Below are positions 1 to 11,240 of a DNA stretch of 64,000 bases, piece by piece. The first letter of the stretch is position 1, and every line of letters starts with the position of its first letter. A model generated the notes under the pieces. It was not told the DNA's origin, searched no databases, and was given only the letters and a program-made list of their open reading frames with translations. The position numbers and the translations under genes are program-made. This DNA is from Siphonodentalium dalli. Lineage: Eukaryota > Mollusca > Scaphopoda > Gadilida > Siphonodentaliidae. The stretch spans positions 232,314,944-232,378,943 of the forward strand of contig CP136061.1 of assembly GCA_032622095.1 (NCBI GenBank), given 5' to 3'.

Positions 1-358
1 GCTACAGGTCGTACCTTTGGTCGGATCATTATGAAATTTGTCTTGACTTTTGACATTGACATGTAGATGGGAACGAGTCATTTTGGGTTAACCGACATTA
101 AAACATGGCTGCCAGCGGCCATCTTGGATTCTACTCTTTGCATGACTAAAGCTATCAAATGTTTTTGAATTGTTGGAAAACATAGCCGCCAGCAACCATC
201 TTAGATTTTACTATTATATACATGTATATATATCTCTTCATGTTGATAAACTAGTATTAGACATTCAACTTTCCACATTCCTAATCACTCCATCGACAGT
301 AACACATTGAATTATTCCCTTTCCATGTTGAGCTACAGTGTCATTGACACTTTCATTT
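1..358 (+). repeat. Composite repeat family A, left-truncated copy
   Basis: Begins mid-unit with CTACAGGTCGTACC and carries the recurring block that ends in 'GCCATCTTGG ... TTTGCATGACTAAA'. It finishes with the family's right end, GTTGAGCTACAGTGTCATTG ... CTTTCATT. Other copies lie near 2911, 5841, 34190, 58803 and 59459. No protein is encoded. Confidence 0.85.
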
Positions 359-360
359 TT

Positions 361-1535
361 ATGTTTACCCATACCATAGTATGGTAAACATAATGTCGAC
401 GTCCGGATTGACCACTCGTCGTGCGTCCGTCCGTCTGTCCGTGGACACTTTACGCATGGTGCGATAACTCAAATATTTTCTATCCGATCGGAACTAAATT
501 TTGTATATGAGTTTCTCAGACCGTAATACAGATCGAGTTCGAATATGGGTTTGATCCGAGTTTTTTTTACTGAGTTATGGCCCTTTTTCAACTTCGAATT
601 AACGCATGCTGTCATAACTCAAACAATTTTTATCTGATCGGAACCAAATTTGGTATGTGAGTTTCTCTATCTAAAATACAATTCGAGTTCGAATATGGGT
701 TTGATCAGATTATTTTTAATGGAGTTATGGCCCTTTGATATAGAATTCATCCATGCTTCGATAGCTCAACCAGTTATCGTCTGATAGGAACCAAATTTGG
801 TATGTGAGTTTCTCAACTCAAAATACAGATCAAGTTTGAATATGGGTTAGAACCTGTTTTTTATACCAGAGTTATGGCCCTTTTTAACTAAGGATTGAAC
901 AGATTCGATATTTTTATGCTTATCATGTAGAACCATAGCAGATATATAACCCCTGTGATATCAGTTAGCACTGAGAGAGAGAATAGATTAACTTGTATTA
1001 TTGGAAATTAGAGTTATTTTTAGCCATCATATTGTCAGGGCACTGTGGAAGCTGTAATTGGACAGAGAACCATCTGTTGTTTATTGTATTTCCATACAGC
1101 TCTCTGGTTTAGGATATCAATGCAGTGTTCCAGTGACATACCTGTACCTAATTTTATTGAGTTAAAATTGTTAACCCTTGTCATCAATTTTATGCTTTTG
1201 TATATTTTTCATGTAATCATTCTCCTATTATATCCCTTTCACTTGTATGGATTTTTGTGGTTAAAATAAACCCTTAATTCTCAACATTCCTTATACTTAG
1301 CAGAAATACCTTTCATCTGATATATCTCATTTTATTGAGATGTATGTAAATTTTGTATGTGAATTTCTCAGCCCAAAATACAGATAGATTTCGAATTTGG
1401 GTTTGATCCATTTTTTTATATTTTAAACAGAGTTATGGCTTATGGATTTTCGTGTCAGAACTGAAAATAGCTGATCACTATTGCCAAGGTATGGGTTAAA
1501 CATCTGCCGATCGTGATCGGCCTCTCGTTATTTCT
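361..1535 (+). repeat. Composite repeat family B (about 1.17 kb), forward copy
   Basis: Starts with a palindrome (ATGTTTACCCATACCATAG then TATGGTAAACAT) and a GTCCGTCCGTC stretch. At least three diverged units of about 170 bp follow, each with 'AGTTTCTCA', 'TTCGAATATGGGTTTGA' and 'GAGTTATGGCCCTTT'. It ends around GGTATGGGTTAAACATC and the palindrome GCCGATCGTGATCGGC. A copy in the opposite orientation lies at 18125-19272. The middle (about 905-1310) is unassigned. Mechanism and class unknown. Confidence 0.7.
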
Positions 1536-1625
1536 TTAACAAAGCGGCATCGACTTGCCACATTTTCGGGGGACACTTTTATTAAGTTTGGCAGAGAACC
1601 TTATAAAGTCAAAAAGCTAACGCAG

Positions 1626-2375
1626 GGAATATATTCCTTAGTTATTAGCGCCACAGGTTTGGTATATTGTATATACCTTTTTCATGTATAATATGAAGCA
1701 CACTTATATAGAAGGAAAACACCGGAAGTAGATTAAATTTCCAGTGAGGAATTTAGAATTTCTTTCGTTGTGATACTACTTACCCAAAATATGTTAATTA
1801 ACAATTGCATGTTCATACAAATATAATTATACCCCCCGCAACGAAGTTACTGGAGTCAGCTTGTCCGTCGTCCGTCCGTCCGTGGACACAAATTTGTCCG
1901 GAGTTTTTCTCAGTCGTTTTTTGATCAATTTCCGTGAAACTTGGCACAGACATCAACCACCATGGGAACCTGTGCACCTGCGATTATGACGTCTGTCGGA
2001 ATATATTCCTTAGTTATTAGCGCCACAGGTTTTGTATATTGTATATACCTTTTTCATGTATAATATGAAGCACACTTATATAGAAGGAAAACACCGGAAG
2101 TAGATTAAATTTCCAGTGAGGAATTTAGAATTTCTTTCGTTGTGATACTACTTACCCAAAATATGTTAATTAACAATCGCATGTTCATACAAATATAATT
2201 ATACCCCCCCCCCCCGCAACGAAGTTACTGGAGTCAGCTTGTCCGTCCGTCTGTCCGTGGACACAAATTTGTCCGGAGTTTTTCTCAGTTGTTTTTTAAT
2301 CAATTTCCGTGAAACTTGGCACAGACATCAACCACCATGGGAACCTGTGCACCTGCGATTATGACGTCTGTCGGA
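1626..2375 (+). repeat. Tandem duplication of about 372 bp
   Basis: The block from GGAATATATTCCTTAG at 1626 to ATGACGTCTGTC at 1997 is repeated almost identically from 1998 to about 2375. The second copy has a longer C run. The high identity suggests a recent duplication. Confidence 0.85.
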
Positions 2376-2910
2376 CTTTTTTTTTTTGTAGTTATCCACC
2401 CTTTTTCGACTTAGAAAATTTTCGCAACATGTATACTTTTGTCCGAACTTTTATTCCTACATTTTTGTTAAAACGTGGCACAGATATTTAGTACCATGGG
2501 AACTTGTGCACCTGCGATTATGACGTCTGTCCGACATTTTTTGGTGGAGTTATCCCCCTTTTTCGACTTAGAAACTTTTTTTGCAACATGCATAATTTTG
2601 TCCGAGCTTTTATTCCTACATTTTTCGGTCAATGTTTTTTAATCTTGGCACTGATATTTAGTACCATGGGAACCTGTGCGCCTGCGATTATGATGTCTGT
2701 CCGACATTTTTTGTGTGGAGTTATTCCCCTTTTTCGACTTAGAAATTTTTTCGCAACATACATAATTTTGTCCACGCTTTTATTCCTACATTTTTCGGTC
2801 AATAGATTTAAGATTAGGGTTATGGTTGTACACCTGCAATGGGAACTGTTATTTTAACTAAATGTTTACTGACATGTGAAACATCTTAGTATTTTAAAAA
2901 CAGGGGGTAT
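2200..2910 (+). repeat. Composite repeat family C with ATACCCCC / GGGGGTAT ends
   Basis: Left end ATACCCCCC..GCAACGAAGTTACTGG, right end CAGGGGGTAT. Inside are three units of about 165 bp (starting near 2335, 2497 and 2665) sharing 'ACCATGGGAACCTGTGCACC', 'ATGACGTCTGTCCGAC' and 'TTTTATTCCTACATTTTT'. Short ORFs here are repeat-derived. Confidence 0.75.
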
Positions 2911-3232
2911 CCGTAGTCCCTTTGGTCTGTTCTTTATGAAATTTGTCATGGATGTTAATATTGACATGTAGATGGGAACGAGTCATTTTGGGGTTGTTCG
3001 GCCAAAAAACATGACCGCCAGCAGCCATCTTGGATTTTACTCTTTGCATGACTAAATCCTTTGGCACAGGCTACAGGTCGTACCTTTGATCAGATAATTA
3101 TGAGATTTGTCATGGCTGTTGACATTGACATTTAGATGGGAACAAGTCATTTTGGGGTCATTCAATTAAACAAATAATCGTTGCACCCATACTCTCCAGA
3201 CTGAGCTTCGTTATCATTGACACTTTCATTAT
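2911..3232 (+). repeat. Composite repeat family A, copy
   Basis: Two family A units followed by the standard right end (GTTATCATTGACACTTTCATT). It abuts family C on the left and a hairpin MITE on the right. Confidence 0.8.
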
Positions 3233-3372
3233 GTAATCGACCCCTTATGGATAACTTTTCAGGATTCAGTTGGAAATATTGCTTGTTGCCATTCAGCGGA
3301 AAGCTCTCGCCGTATTTCCGACTAAATCCTGAAAAGTTACCCATAAGGGGTCGATTACTTAGGGCATTACTG
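3233..3372. mobile_element. Tc1/mariner-like hairpin MITE (short variant)
   Basis: Palindromic element sharing TTTTCAGGATT(T)AGT.GGAAATA and GCTTGTTGCCATTCA with the family. The right end GGGCATTACTG is followed by TA. The arms use AATCGACCCCTTATGG rather than the usual longer terminal part. Confidence 0.8.
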
Positions 3373-3605
3373 TATTCAACACAAATATACATTGGGTCAT
3401 AAATTGAATTATGATCAGAGCCTGGTGGAAATGCTACTGCGTGGTGAGTCATACTCGCCTTCGAGCTAGTGATGACAAGTATGGTGTTATTAATGGTTTG
3501 TATTGTGCAGAGGTAAAATTTGCTCGTAGCCTCCGCAGTAAATAATTTCACACCAGGTTCTATTCATAATCATTTATCATTAAGATTTCTTAGTCAAGTG
3601 TAAAT

Positions 3606-3743
3606 GGCTTGTTGCCATTCATCGGAAAGCTCTCGGTGAGAGCTTTCCTATGAATGGCAACAAGCCATATTTCCGACTAAATCCTGAAAAGTTACCCATA
3701 ATTCTGCTGTGGTTAAAGGAGTCGATTAATTTGGGCATTACTG
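3606..3743. mobile_element. Tc1/mariner-like hairpin MITE (left-truncated)
   Basis: Right arm complete: GAGAGCTTTCC, ATGGCAACAAGCCATATTTC, CATAATTCTGCTGTGGTTAA and the terminus GGGCATTACTG|TA. The left arm retains only the apex-proximal part. Confidence 0.85.
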
Positions 3744-4195
3744 TACCTCAAATTTGGCATAGAGAACTGTAGTAAATATTTTATGTCTGTCCACCTATCT
3801 GCATGACTTTTGTTTACTTTTAAAAATGGATAATCTGATTTGATGCCCCTAAATTACTTTTTCTTCGACTTTGGGGTAAATATATTTTATTTCAGTCCAG
3901 AAACCCACCCTCAAAACTTATCAGATTTTGATTTTTGAAATCTGTTAATTTTGTCAACCTTGAATATTTGACACCCCAGATATATACAAACATGATGTCA
4001 CAAGAGTTTGAAAGGTCGTGCAATTTGTGATGCAAGATCGTTGTTAGCATTGACTGCATGGCAATCACAAATTATTTTTCAGGTATCTTGTGCTACATTT
4101 GCAGTTGGCATGTGGATACATACATCTACTAGTACTTTATACTACTTATCTAAGAATCAGTAATCTTGTTTTATTCATGAAAAACAGACATGTTA
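3744..4195. other. No recognisable feature
   Basis: AT-rich stretch between MITE copies. No gene, RNA or repeat recognised; no frame is convincing. Confidence 0.6.
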
Positions 4196-4312
4196 CAGTA
4201 ATGCCCTTAATAATCCGACTCCTAAACCACAGCAGAATTATGGTTCATTTTTCAGGATTTAGTCAGAAATATGGTTTGTTGCCATTCATTGGAAAGCTCT
4301 CGATTATTTTGT
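4196..4312. mobile_element. Tc1/mariner-like hairpin MITE, single arm
   Basis: Left arm only: TA|CAGTAATGCCC, CAGCAGAATTATGG, TTCAGGATTTAGTCAGAAAT, GTTGCCATTCATTGGAAAGC. The second arm is missing, as if deleted at the apex. Confidence 0.8.
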
Positions 4313-4597
4313 TTGTATTTAGTTTCACATAACCTAATTCCACCTGTTTGGTGTTTATGTCACATATATATATACACCGATAGTATTGGAGCCTGATACT
4401 GAGAAATAACCTGAGTAAAAGATTCTCATATCATTATCATAACTAATACCAGTATGTCAGCTTAATGTGCATCATTGATGGCCAGAGGCTAATCCACACC
4501 AGTGTCGACACCAGTGCTATTAAAACAATATGTGATACATGTACCAGACTTAATTATTGGGATATCAGCTATCACAATCTTAACTGAAACAATTATA

Positions 4598-5182
4598 GGT
4601 ACTCAATCTGAATTAACGTTCGCATATTGGTTTAAACAATATTTTATTTCTTTCCAAAAGTATAAACATGACACATCAATAAATAGAAGACTAGAAGGGA
4701 GGAATAGGATTTGACAATAAGTATCCGATGCTTATATAGAGCCATCTCCTCAGAACGTTCGCATATTACTATTTCCTTGGTTTTGGGGTTAACAAATGTT
4801 TGAATAGAGTCGATGAACGCGCACCCATCAAAGCTCAGAGTGATCAGATATCGATGTTTTAAATCTATTTATTTTAATTTTATGTGGCCCAGCAAACAGT
4901 CTACGAGAATAATTTCTCTGACCAAGTTGCAGATAAAAGATGGATAACTCTAAAATCAAGTGGCTTTTTTGTTTCAGATATTTGACAAAGCGGCAAAATT
5001 TTGTTGAACTAAATGTGGTTGAATCAATTGAATAGCAGGTTTTGGGCAATTTTGTACTATAGTTGACTGTGGTTAGAACTATTTTTGGGCAAATAATCGA
5101 TTCTGATAACTGAATCGGTATTTCAAAAATGTTTGTTGTTGGAATCTGATGACCCGAGGATCATCGAATCTGATTGAGTACC
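4598..5182. mobile_element. TIR repeat family I, copy 1, interrupted by a small insertion
   Basis: Ends GGTACTCAATCTGAATT and AATCTGATTGAGTACC are inverted repeats. The body is homologous, in opposite orientation, to 12071-12513 (shared TGGATAACTCTAAAAT, GCAGATAAAAGATGG, CAGACGAGAATA-type segments). It is interrupted by 125 bp at 4629-4753 flanked by a 14-bp direct repeat. Confidence 0.75.
4629..4753 (-). mobile_element. 125-bp insertion with 14-bp target duplication
   Basis: AACGTTCGCATATT occurs at 4615-4628 and again at 4754-4767, bracketing 125 bp absent from the other family I copy. Read on the minus strand, the insert ends AAATAAAATATTGTTTAAACC, like a polyadenylation-proximal 3' end. 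This fits a 5'-truncated retroposed fragment. The source is not recognised. Confidence 0.55.
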
Positions 5183-5840
5183 TTCAAGTTTTGAAGATGT
5201 CAAGATGTAATATTTGTATACATCGTTTTGATATACATGTACATGTAAATCGTGGCTGCTCATTAATTTGTTATCGGCTTCAGATAAAAATATCAATGAA
5301 AAATACTCTTTATATGATGGAACAAATTGTGGATGTGTTCATTTTTTATCCAGTGGCCCCATTCAAAGATGTTTTTCTCACCTTTCTGCAAAATAATCTA
5401 GTCATACTTTGGTAAGATGTAATTAAACATATTCAAAAATTATTTGAAAATATTGTTTACAATCACAATACTTTGGATTCTAGAATTCCTGATTACAAAT
5501 ACAATACTCATACTTCTAAATTTGTAATCATTAGAAATACAGAATATGATTAACCCATCCTTGCTTTGATGGGTGTTGTTCATAATATATCTGATTCAGT
5601 TGATACATGTACCTGTATAAGCTGAAACATGAAAAGTACACATGCTAATTTGTTTATTGAAACAACCAGATACAATAATGTACATGCAATGATGCAGCAA
5701 TGGATTAATCATTAATGTAGTCTTACAACATGTGTACATACCAGTAGAATTTATACTGCTATACTCAATATAAGTGAAGATAAAAAAGACATGGTGGCCT
5801 GTATGATAGATTCTGCCCAGATAATATACACCTCGACCCA
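5183..5840. other. No recognisable feature
   Basis: AT-rich, with several ACATGTA-type motifs common in mollusc DNA. The two short frames here have no protein-like composition. Confidence 0.6.
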
Positions 5841-6523
5841 TTTTTAGCTCAACTTACTTTGTAAGTTTGAGCTATTGCCATGGTTTGGCATCCGTCGTCC
5901 GTGTGTGCGTGTGTCCGTCAACAATTTCCTTTGGCGCGGGCTACAGGTCGTACCTTTGGTGTGATCTTTATGAGATTTGTCATGAATGTTAACATTGACA
6001 TGTAGATGGGAACGAGTCATTATGGGGTCGTTCGGCCGAAAAACATGGGATACTGGTGGCCATCTTAGATTTCAAATTTCAATCCATCGGCGCGGGCTGC
6101 AGGTCGTACTGTTCGTCTGATCATCATGAAATATGTCATAGATGTTAATATTGACATGTAGATGGGAACGAGTGATTTTGGGGTCATTCGGCAAAAAAAA
6201 CATGGCCACCAGCAGCCATCTTGGATTTTACTCTTTGCATGACTAAATCCTTTGGCACTGGCTACAGGTCGTAGCTTTGGTCGCAACATCATGAAATTTG
6301 TCATGGATGTTAACAATGACATGTAGATGGGAACGAGTCATTTTGGGGTCGTTCGGCTGAAAAACATGGCTGCCAGCAGCCATCTTGGATTTTACTCTTT
6401 GCATGACTAAATCCTTTGGCACAAGACATTTCAATTAGCACCTTTCCTATTCCTCCATTTACTGTCAACCATTAAATTATTCCCCTACCTAAGTTGAGCT
6501 ACAGTGTCATTGACACTTTCATT
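5841..6523 (+). mobile_element. Composite repeat family A, apparently full-length copy
   Basis: Left end TTTAGCTCAACTTACTTTG and right end AAGTTGAGCTACAG form an 11-bp terminal inverted repeat (TAGCTCAACTT). Three internal units of about 170 bp repeat GGCTACAGGTCGTACC, GACATGTAGATGGGAACGAG and AGCAGCCATCTTGGATTTTA. No transposase frame; short ORFs read through the units. Probably non-autonomous. Confidence 0.75.
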
Positions 6524-6892
6524 ATGCACACAACCCACTTATATGCACAGTAGGACTGACTACATGTATACTACTAGCATCCACACAATAAATTATCAGA
6601 CTATTGGACGTTGGGGTCTCAAGCATAACTACCCCTTCACATTAGAAAAAAAGTTGAACTATAAATTGTGCCATGAATTTTTACTGTAGCGGCAGGTTCA
6701 ACGTTCCAATTGAACCATTTTTATACAATTTAAAATTCCATCATGACAATCAATGGTGGTTGTGCGGTTTGCAAACACATGAACCATAGGCAATAACTCC
6801 TTTGTTTCACAAAGTTTTACATATGTAGCTGAGTTCTCAAGACAAAACCCAATGACCTATGGGAGGTTGTTTTCACATTTATTCCCTAATCG

Positions 6893-7025
6893 TGCTTAAG
6901 CGCAATTCATTTGCACTTAAGCGCAAATTCATTTGCACTTAAGTGCAAATCATTTGAGTTTAAGCACAAATCCAATATTTGCACTGAAGTGCAATTCATT
7001 TGCACTTTAGTGCAAATAGAGGTTG
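6893..7025. repeat. Cluster of self-complementary GCGCTTAAGCGC-like motifs
   Basis: Repeated variants of TTTGCACTTAAGTGCAAAT and GCTTAAGCGCAA, each an imperfect palindrome, spaced about 20-25 bp. Related motifs form the subterminal part of the TIR element at 15991-17222, so this may be a solo end. The flank TGGGAGG...TTCACATTTA also matches that element's end. Confidence 0.8.
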
Positions 7026-7894
7026 ACACTATCACTCCCAAAAGATTTGTATAAAGGTAAAGTTATCATTTTCATCAGGAATCAATTTTTCCTCCTTTTT
7101 TCCTTTGAACTCATTGTGACAGCAGCTAGATGTAAAATGTGAATTTCATTACTAATTCTAAATAATTATGAATCCCGCTCAAATTGATAAAATTCTGACC
7201 ACAATGAGTTGATTGTCAGGAATTGCAAATGTTTTTATACGCCCTTTTGAATAAAGGTTGGCCCCATTAGACCCTTTCGATCCCCTCCAACTGAACTCTC
7301 CACCCAATCCAAATGGCCACTGGTTCAAAATAGGGCAACCATGTGATTTCCCAGTCCCTTGACCAATTTAGGTCAAATGATGGGTGTTGTAAGAGTGGCC
7401 ATAAAGACTCCCTCCTTTCTAACGACTCCCAATATCCCACTCTCCACAATCTTATACATCAGGATGTGTTCTATCACAGGTATTGTGATGGTTCAGGAAT
7501 GATTTTTTACAGTTACTTATGATTAAAAATAATTATATTCGGGACAAAATCACCTATAATCATATATATCTTAAATACATTAACATTCCTGACAGATACA
7601 TGTACAGAGGCTGCATAAGTGCCGTTTTACCAAAACATGAACTTTATATCACAATTAACTCGGAAATAGCGAGTTAACGTGTAAATATCAACATGTAATC
7701 ACTGAAAATTAAGTCAGGTAAATGTAATTCCTTCGTTTTCGGTGTCATAGAGTGTGAACCACATTCTGAAGAAGAAACACTGAGTACCTGTCTTATTCTT
7801 ATGTAAAATAGCTGATAAAATATACCGATATGGGTTGATAAATTGGAGCATTAGCCTCATAATCACTATGGAGGGTTATTAGGGTCACAATCCT
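7026..7894. other. No recognisable feature
   Basis: AT-rich sequence. A Trp-rich minus-strand frame at 7267-7449 resembles no family I know. Confidence 0.5.
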
Positions 7895-8190
7895 AACTAC
7901 AGATTTTAATTCCAACTTTAATAACATTTTAATTCTTATATTTTAATTCTAACTTAATATTTTAATTCTAACTTAACATTTTAATTCTTATATTTTAATT
8001 CTTATATTTTAATTCTAACTTAACATTTTAATTCTAACTTAACATTTTAATTCTTATATTTTAATTCTAACTTAACATTTTAATTCTAACTTAACATTTT
8101 AATTCTAACTTAACATTTTAATCCTTATATTTCAAGTCTAACTTAACATTTGAACTCTAACTTAATCTTTTAATTCTTACTTATTATCTG
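7895..8190. repeat. AT-rich minisatellite
   Basis: Irregular tandem array mixing TTTTAATTCTAACTTAACA (19 bp) and shorter TTTTAATTCTTATA units, with increasing divergence toward the right end (TTCAAGTCTAACTTAAC). Confidence 0.9.
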
Positions 8191-8520
8191 CCGGTCATAC
8201 GCGGGGGAGGTTCTCAGTTGTCGATCGAATAATGCAACTTCTGCTGTCCAGTCAGTAGCGGGGTTAATATGTGTGGCTTGGGCGAATATCGGCCTTTCGT
8301 TAGACACCAAAAGGAGCCCTCAACGTGCTGTATTCCTCGAGATATCGACCGTTTCACGCAATTTGAAATTCTGTTCCGCAGATTGTCGTTCTATTCCATA
8401 TTCCATCCCATCCCGCAGATTGGCATATCCCGCCGCCCGATCGCAGCGACACCTTTCGTTACAATTATTATAGAAGTGCAGGCGCGTTATTAGGGCCTTT
8501 GATGACCCAAAAAAGTCTTC
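8191..8520. other. GC-richer island of unknown nature
   Basis: Compared with its AT-rich surroundings this block is CpG- and GC-rich (CATACGCGGGGGAGG, CCGCCGCCCGATCGCAGCG). Frames on both strands stay open, up to 95 codons on the minus strand, but none is recognised. It could be a relic exon, an imported element fragment or a regulatory island. Confidence 0.4.
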
Positions 8521-8798
8521 CAAGGATATGAAAAGAGAGGTACATGTATATGTATGAGATATATTTGAAAATCTTGAAATGGGAACTCTAGGAATTATTG
8601 AAGTCATTTGTCTGAAATGACAAAGAAAAGGGATAATAGATTTATGAAGATGCTATTTCCATGATGTGTATAATTTAATTATGTTTGAATTAATACATAT
8701 ACATGTATAACAGCTAGAACTCATTCTTCTGGTGTTACAGCTGGTGCAGTAACCTGGAATAGAACAAACAATTTTCATGGGTGTGAAGCATATATGTA

Positions 8799-8936
8799 GA
8801 GGATCTACAACGAGTTCCCAGTTTATAGCGGAATTTACAAAATGAGTCCAATAAATTAGGAAAGGCTCGTCCCAGACCTAATTTACTGGATGAGTTTTGT
8901 GAACTCTGTTATAAACTGGGATGAGTTGTAGATTCT
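8799..8936. repeat. Hairpin repeat (about 140 bp)
   Basis: Arms AGGATCTACAACGAGTTCCC and GGGATGAGTTGTAGATTCTA pair imperfectly along their length (AGTTTATAGCGG with TGTTATAAACTGG). A further short inverted pair, TTTATTACATGATCC at about 8939 and GGATCATGTAATAAA at about 9321, suggests the hairpin is one end of a ~540 bp element. Confidence 0.75.
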
Positions 8937-9984
8937 ATTTATTACATGATCCAAAACCTCGACAAAACATACATAAATCAACAAATGGGATGCGAAACTA
9001 ACATCGGCTTCTATATAAGACCTGCGATGGAGTTTCATGTAACTATGAGTTGTTTGCCGCGTAAAGAAATAGTCCCAGACAAATAAAGACTCTTTGGCGT
9101 AAATAATGGCGTATATTTAATGATATAACTTTTCAAACTCTTCATTCATTATAGTTTATTGGAAAAAATATTGCAAACCATATTATTCTGAGACATAGCG
9201 TACGGAATGTATAAAGACGACAAACCGGAAGTCAAAGGTCACCTGGCACTATTTCCTGTTATTAAACAAACGTTTAATATCACAATTTATAGAATGGGTT
9301 TATTGAATGGAATAAGGGTAGGATCATGTAATAAATCTTGATAATATATCTTGATTTAATTTAAACCTCTATTTTAGTATTTACTGTCTCATTTTCCTTG
9401 ATTCTGATTGGACAAGTCCTAACAACGCCTTAGTTAGTTGTTGCTTGTATTTCTCGATAAAGATGTAAGTGGCCCATGACTGGTGTAGTAAATCTAGAAG
9501 GGTTAAAAATTAACATTTGGTGAGTCGATTATCCCTAAGGCAAATTTACCTATTGTGTATCCTTGGTTAATGATCCTTTCTCAGTCAAAATCTCAGTGAA
9601 TGGAAAAAGTTTGCTGCCAAGTAAAAACTTGTATCTTTCACCATCTCTAATGTCAGGGTACACAAAACCTCCATTTAAACTGATACAAGTGTTGATGAGA
9701 ACATGGAACATGATTTCAAGTGACCTCACCTTTTTGTTATGGCACCTTGCATTGGTGATCTTCAGGGATAACTTTTAATGCCGAGCTTTTGGAGACAGCT
9801 CCTCCCATCTGCACTTTCGGCAAAATGCCTTGGTGTACTCTGAAATGAAGAAAGCCTAGTCACATGTCAAACAGTGCAGGTGAAATAAACAATGAGGACA
9901 AATGAATGGATATTGACTTTGTTCAAGAATATACTAATAGTATAGTATAATGATAGTATTAAACAAGAGATGGACTGTCGTCCG
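8937..9984. other. No recognisable gene
   Basis: Apart from the inverted TTTATTACATGATCC motif, nothing is recognised. A minus-strand open segment at 9841-9737 after a good acceptor is discussed among the rejected items. Confidence 0.5.
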
Positions 9985-10842
9985 GTGCATACCCCCTCGT
10001 GGCATACCGCCTCGTGGCATACCGCCTCGTGTGGGCATATCTATAACTTAAGAGGGCTATACTCAGACAGATGGACCCAAACACCAGCATTTTCATATAA
10101 ACAAAGATGAGTAACTATAGAACAATAAAAACAAAACAAACATTTGAATGTGCCATTAAATGTCCTCATAGTGGTGAACATCCATACAAAATTTCATTGA
10201 AATCCGAGCATTACTGTTCAAGTTATGAGCTGAACAGACATTGGATGGACCAAACAACCAACATTTCCAGATAAACAAAGATGAATAACTCAGAACAGAA
10301 CAGAACAATGGAGCCCTCTATTGAATGTCCTCATAGTAGTGAACATCCATACCAAATTTCATTGAGATCCCAGCACAACTGTTGAAGTTTCGACATGAAG
10401 AGACACCAGACGGACCAAAAAGCCAACATTTCCAGATAAACGAAGATGTATAACTCTAGAATGGAAAATCCGAACAAAACAGTGGAACCCTCTTTTTAAT
10501 GTCCTCCTAGTAGTGAACATCCAGACCAAATTTCATTGAGATCCCAGCACAACTGTTGAAGTTACGATATGAACAGACACCAGACAGACCAAAAATCCAA
10601 CATTTCAAGATAAACAAAGATGAATAACTCTAGAATGGAAAATCCGAACAAAACGATGTAACCATCTATTGAATGCCCTCATAGTATTGAACAGCCATAC
10701 AAAATTTCATTGAGATCCGAGCACTACTGTTCAAGTTATGACATGAACAGACATCGGACAAACGGATGGATGCACGGACGGACGGACAGACAGGTGCAAA
10801 AACTTATACCCCCCTTTAAAAAAAAAAAAGGGGGTATAATTA
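9985..10842. repeat. Composite repeat family D with TATACCCCC ends
   Basis: About four units of ~180 bp share ACATTTCCAGATAAAC, AATGTCCTCATAGTAGTG, AATTTCATTGAGATCC and GTTCAAGTTATGACATGAAC. The right end is GACGGACGGACAGACAGG then TATACCCCCC, an A run and GGGGGTATAA. It resembles families C and E in architecture but not in sequence. Confidence 0.75.
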
Positions 10843-11240
10843 TGAGTGTGATATTAAACACAAAACACTGCATGTGTGAGTCAAGCGTTTATTTATATAC
10901 AGCACGTAAATAGTGAGCAATATGCAAAACATTCAACATTTTTTTAGCAGATTGATTCACAGTGACCCATTCAACACCAAAATGTTTAAAGGCAATGATT
11001 AGCAAATGCTATACCGGTACATGTATGTTCTAAACAACTTGGTGACATTTCTAAGTGGGTCTCCACAATGTTTTTTTTTTTTGATTATCACATATTTTTT
11101 ACGTACTGTTTGTTTACATAACATGTTGTTTGTTTACATAACACAGAGTACTAGTACGACAATAACATGCAATCATCCCAATATTTATGATTGGTATAAG
11201 AAAAATATTTGTTTATACTATTACATTCTTTCTAATTATG
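10843..11240. other. No recognisable feature
   Basis: AT-rich. A local duplication of TTTGTTTACATAACA occurs near 11108-11145. No gene recognised. Confidence 0.5.

Noticed and set aside
6065-6434. Overlapping minus-strand ORFs with repeated SLLTSMTNFMM / SILTSMTYFMM
   Set aside because: Translation of family A repeat units rather than a protein family.
9737-9841. Possible minus-strand terminal exon after a TTTCTTCATTTCAG acceptor (VHQGILPKVQMGGAV...)
   Set aside because: A faint likeness to a histone H2A C-terminus, but there is no matching upstream exon or histone fold; 35 codons are not enough.
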